From contig CAMLFX010000012.1 in the NCBI GenBank assembly GCA_946479435.1, positions 1 through 48,306 of the forward strand: a stretch of 48,306 bases of DNA. The letters are read 5' to 3'. Positions 47,171 to 48,306 of this stretch are shown piece after piece. Source of the DNA: an uncultured Sphingobacteriales bacterium (GTDB lineage: Bacteria > Bacteroidota > Bacteroidia > Chitinophagales > Chitinophagaceae). Numbering within the stretch: the stretch's first letter is position 1; every line of letters starts with the position of its first letter. A program made the translations under genes and the position numbers. The notes under the pieces were generated by a model. That model had not been told where the DNA came from. It did not search any database and saw only the letters and a list, made by a program, of their open reading frames with translations.

Positions 47171-48306
47171 ATGAATTGGGAAAGAGTTAATGAGAAGCTA
47201 AGCGTACTGTCAGATGCTGCCAAATATGATGTATCCTGCTCTTCAAGCGGCAGTAAACGCCAGAACAAGGACAAAGGGCTTGGAAATGCCAGTAATGGAA
47301 TATGTCATAGCTATAGTGAAGACGGCAGGTGTATTTCGTTGCTCAAGATCTTGCTAACTAACTTCTGCATTTACGATTGTGCCTATTGCGTATCGCGCCG
47401 TAGTAACGATGTAAAGCGCGTGGCGTTTACAGTAGAAGAAGTGGTAGATCTGACTATCAATTTTTATCGCCGCAATTACATCGAGGGGCTTTTCCTTAGT
47501 TCAGGTATTTTCAAAAGTCCCGATTATACAATGGAGCGTTTAGTACGCGTAGCTAAAACATTGCGGCTTGAACATAACTACAATGGCTACATACACCTGA
47601 AAACCATTCCAGGTGCCAGTGATGACCTGATGCGGGAAGCAGGCCTCTATGCCGATAGGCTGAGCGTGAATATTGAAATGCCATCGGAACAAAGCCTGAA
47701 AAAACTAGCACCTGAAAAGAACGAAGCAGATATAGTGCGCCCTATGTCTTTTTTAAACGATACTATAAAAGGGCTGAAAGAAGAGCGTGAACTCATTAAA
47801 TCAGCTCCTGTATTTGCCCCGGCGGGGCAAAGCACGCAGATGGTAATCGGCGCCACACCCGAAACTGATAAAGACATTATGTTCAAAGCAGATAGCCTGT
47901 ATCGCAACTATTCACTAAAGCGTGTTTATTATTCAGGCTACGTACCTGTAAGCAGCGATGATCGCCTGCCTGCGTTGCGTTCGCCGGTGCCCTTTGTAAG
48001 GGAACACCGCCTATACCAGGCCGATTGGCTGATGCGCTTTTACCGCTTCAAGGTAAATGAAATTGTAAGCGATGCTGACCCTGTATTACCAACAGACATA
48101 GACCCTAAGTTAAATTGGGCGTTGCGCAACCTGCACCTCTTTCCGCTCGATATTAATAAGGCCGACTATGAAATGATAATGCGCGTTCCGGGTATAGGTT
48201 TAAGCTCTGCCTTGAAGATTGTACAGGCGCGGCGCTTTGGCAAGCTGGGGTGGGAACATCTTAAAAAAATAGGCATTAGTATCAATAGGGCTAAGTATTT
48301 TATTAC
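47171..48306 (+). CDS. Putative DNA modification/repair radical-SAM protein, 5' part
   Basis: At least 378 residues; the gene runs off the end of the window. From ATG 47171 (MNWERVNEKLSVLSDAAKYD) it has Cys-rich N-terminal segments (VSCSSSG, GICHSY) and the radical-SAM cluster motif TNFCIYDCAYCVSRRSNDVK (CxxxCxxC). ADRLSVNIEMPSEQSLKKLA follows, and a helix-hairpin-helix DNA-binding motif lies near the end (INKADYEMIMRVPGIGLSSA). This order is that of the TIGR03916 family, usually encoded beside a second small protein (TIGR03915), which would lie just past the window. The biochemical reaction is not known. An ATG at 47161 opens a different, closed frame. Confidence 0.93.
   Translation, partial: MNWERVNEKLSVLSDAAKYDVSCSSSGSKRQNKDKGLGNASNGICHSYSEDGRCISLLKILLTNFCIYDCAYCVSRRSNDVKRVAFTVEEVVDLTINFYRRNYIEGLFLSSGIFKSPDYTMERLVRVAKTLRLEHNYNGYIHLKTIPGASDDLMREAGLYADRLSVNIEMPSEQSLKKLAPEKNEADIVRPMSFLNDTIKGLKEERELIKSAPVFAPAGQSTQMVIGATPETDKDIMFKADSLYRNYSLKRVYYSGYVPVSSDDRLPALRSPVPFVREHRLYQADWLMRFYRFKVNEIVSDADPVLPTDIDPKLNWALRNLHLFPLDINKADYEMIMRVPGIGLSSALKIVQARRFGKLGWEHLKKIGISINRAKYFI

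Overview
The window looks like chromosomal DNA of a Bacteroidota bacterium, most likely of the Chitinophagaceae/Chitinophagales type. The evidence is a PorP/SprF protein next to an OmpA/PD40 protein (type IX secretion), a subtilase with a type IX sorting tail, families largely confined to this phylum (DUF3810, DUF4421, DUF7935-like), and at least 13 gene starts preceded by the phylum's promoter -7 motif TAnnTTTG. I see no IS element, integrase, phage gene, rRNA or CRISPR array. Nearly all of it reads as ordinary core chromosome with a few lineage-specific blocks.

Layout. 1-3.7 kb: a damaged 3' end of a TatD-type hydrolase gene, tRNA-Ser(GGA), small hypotheticals, a GRDP-like protein, a RibD/DHFR-fold protein, an XRE-pentapeptide fusion and a DinB-like protein. 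3.8-10.1 kb: a TPR membrane protein ending in a lone histidine-kinase H-box domain, two small disordered proteins, two secreted proteins, a structured 318-base intergenic region, and a di-haem cytochrome c peroxidase. 10.2-18.6 kb: fumC, a membrane glycosyltransferase, ispH, an RND-type adaptor without its pump, a DUF3810 putative metallopeptidase, the catalytic subunit of a methylmalonyl-CoA mutase family enzyme and its membrane neighbour. 18.9-20.7 kb: three small genes of the kind linked to stress (PA2169/DUF2383, DUF4142, and a family often misnamed phosphoribosylpyrophosphate synthetase).

20.7-29.2 kb is the most distinctive block: a CHASE3 histidine kinase, rpoN (sigma-54), an NtrC-class activator, a PAS-like histidine kinase, a REC-PAS-kinase hybrid, a 49-residue lmo0937-type membrane protein and two stand-alone receiver proteins. 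rpoN itself has a well-spaced -24/-12 element 43 bases upstream, and two helically phased direct repeats farther upstream could bind the activator. I read this as a candidate self-regulated sigma-54 phosphorelay. That is inference from layout and motifs.

29.3-48.3 kb: a small hypothetical, porP-like and porE-like type IX secretion genes, prmA, plsY, an M48 lipoprotein protease, a spermidine-synthase-like methyltransferase-fold protein, oxyR (with Cys199 and Cys208), a YdeI/OmdA-like protein coupled to a PaaI-type thioesterase, a family 2 glycosyltransferase, the type IX-secreted subtilase, a DUF4421 outer-membrane protein, an AI-2E-type permease, an AsmA-like protein, a YceI protein, and the start of a radical-SAM DNA modification/repair protein that runs off the window. 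Several gene pairs converge on shared bidirectional terminators (5487-5516, 28196-28225, 39366-39398, 46435-46474) or overlap tail to tail (16496-16499, 36402-36412), so the chromosome here is compact.
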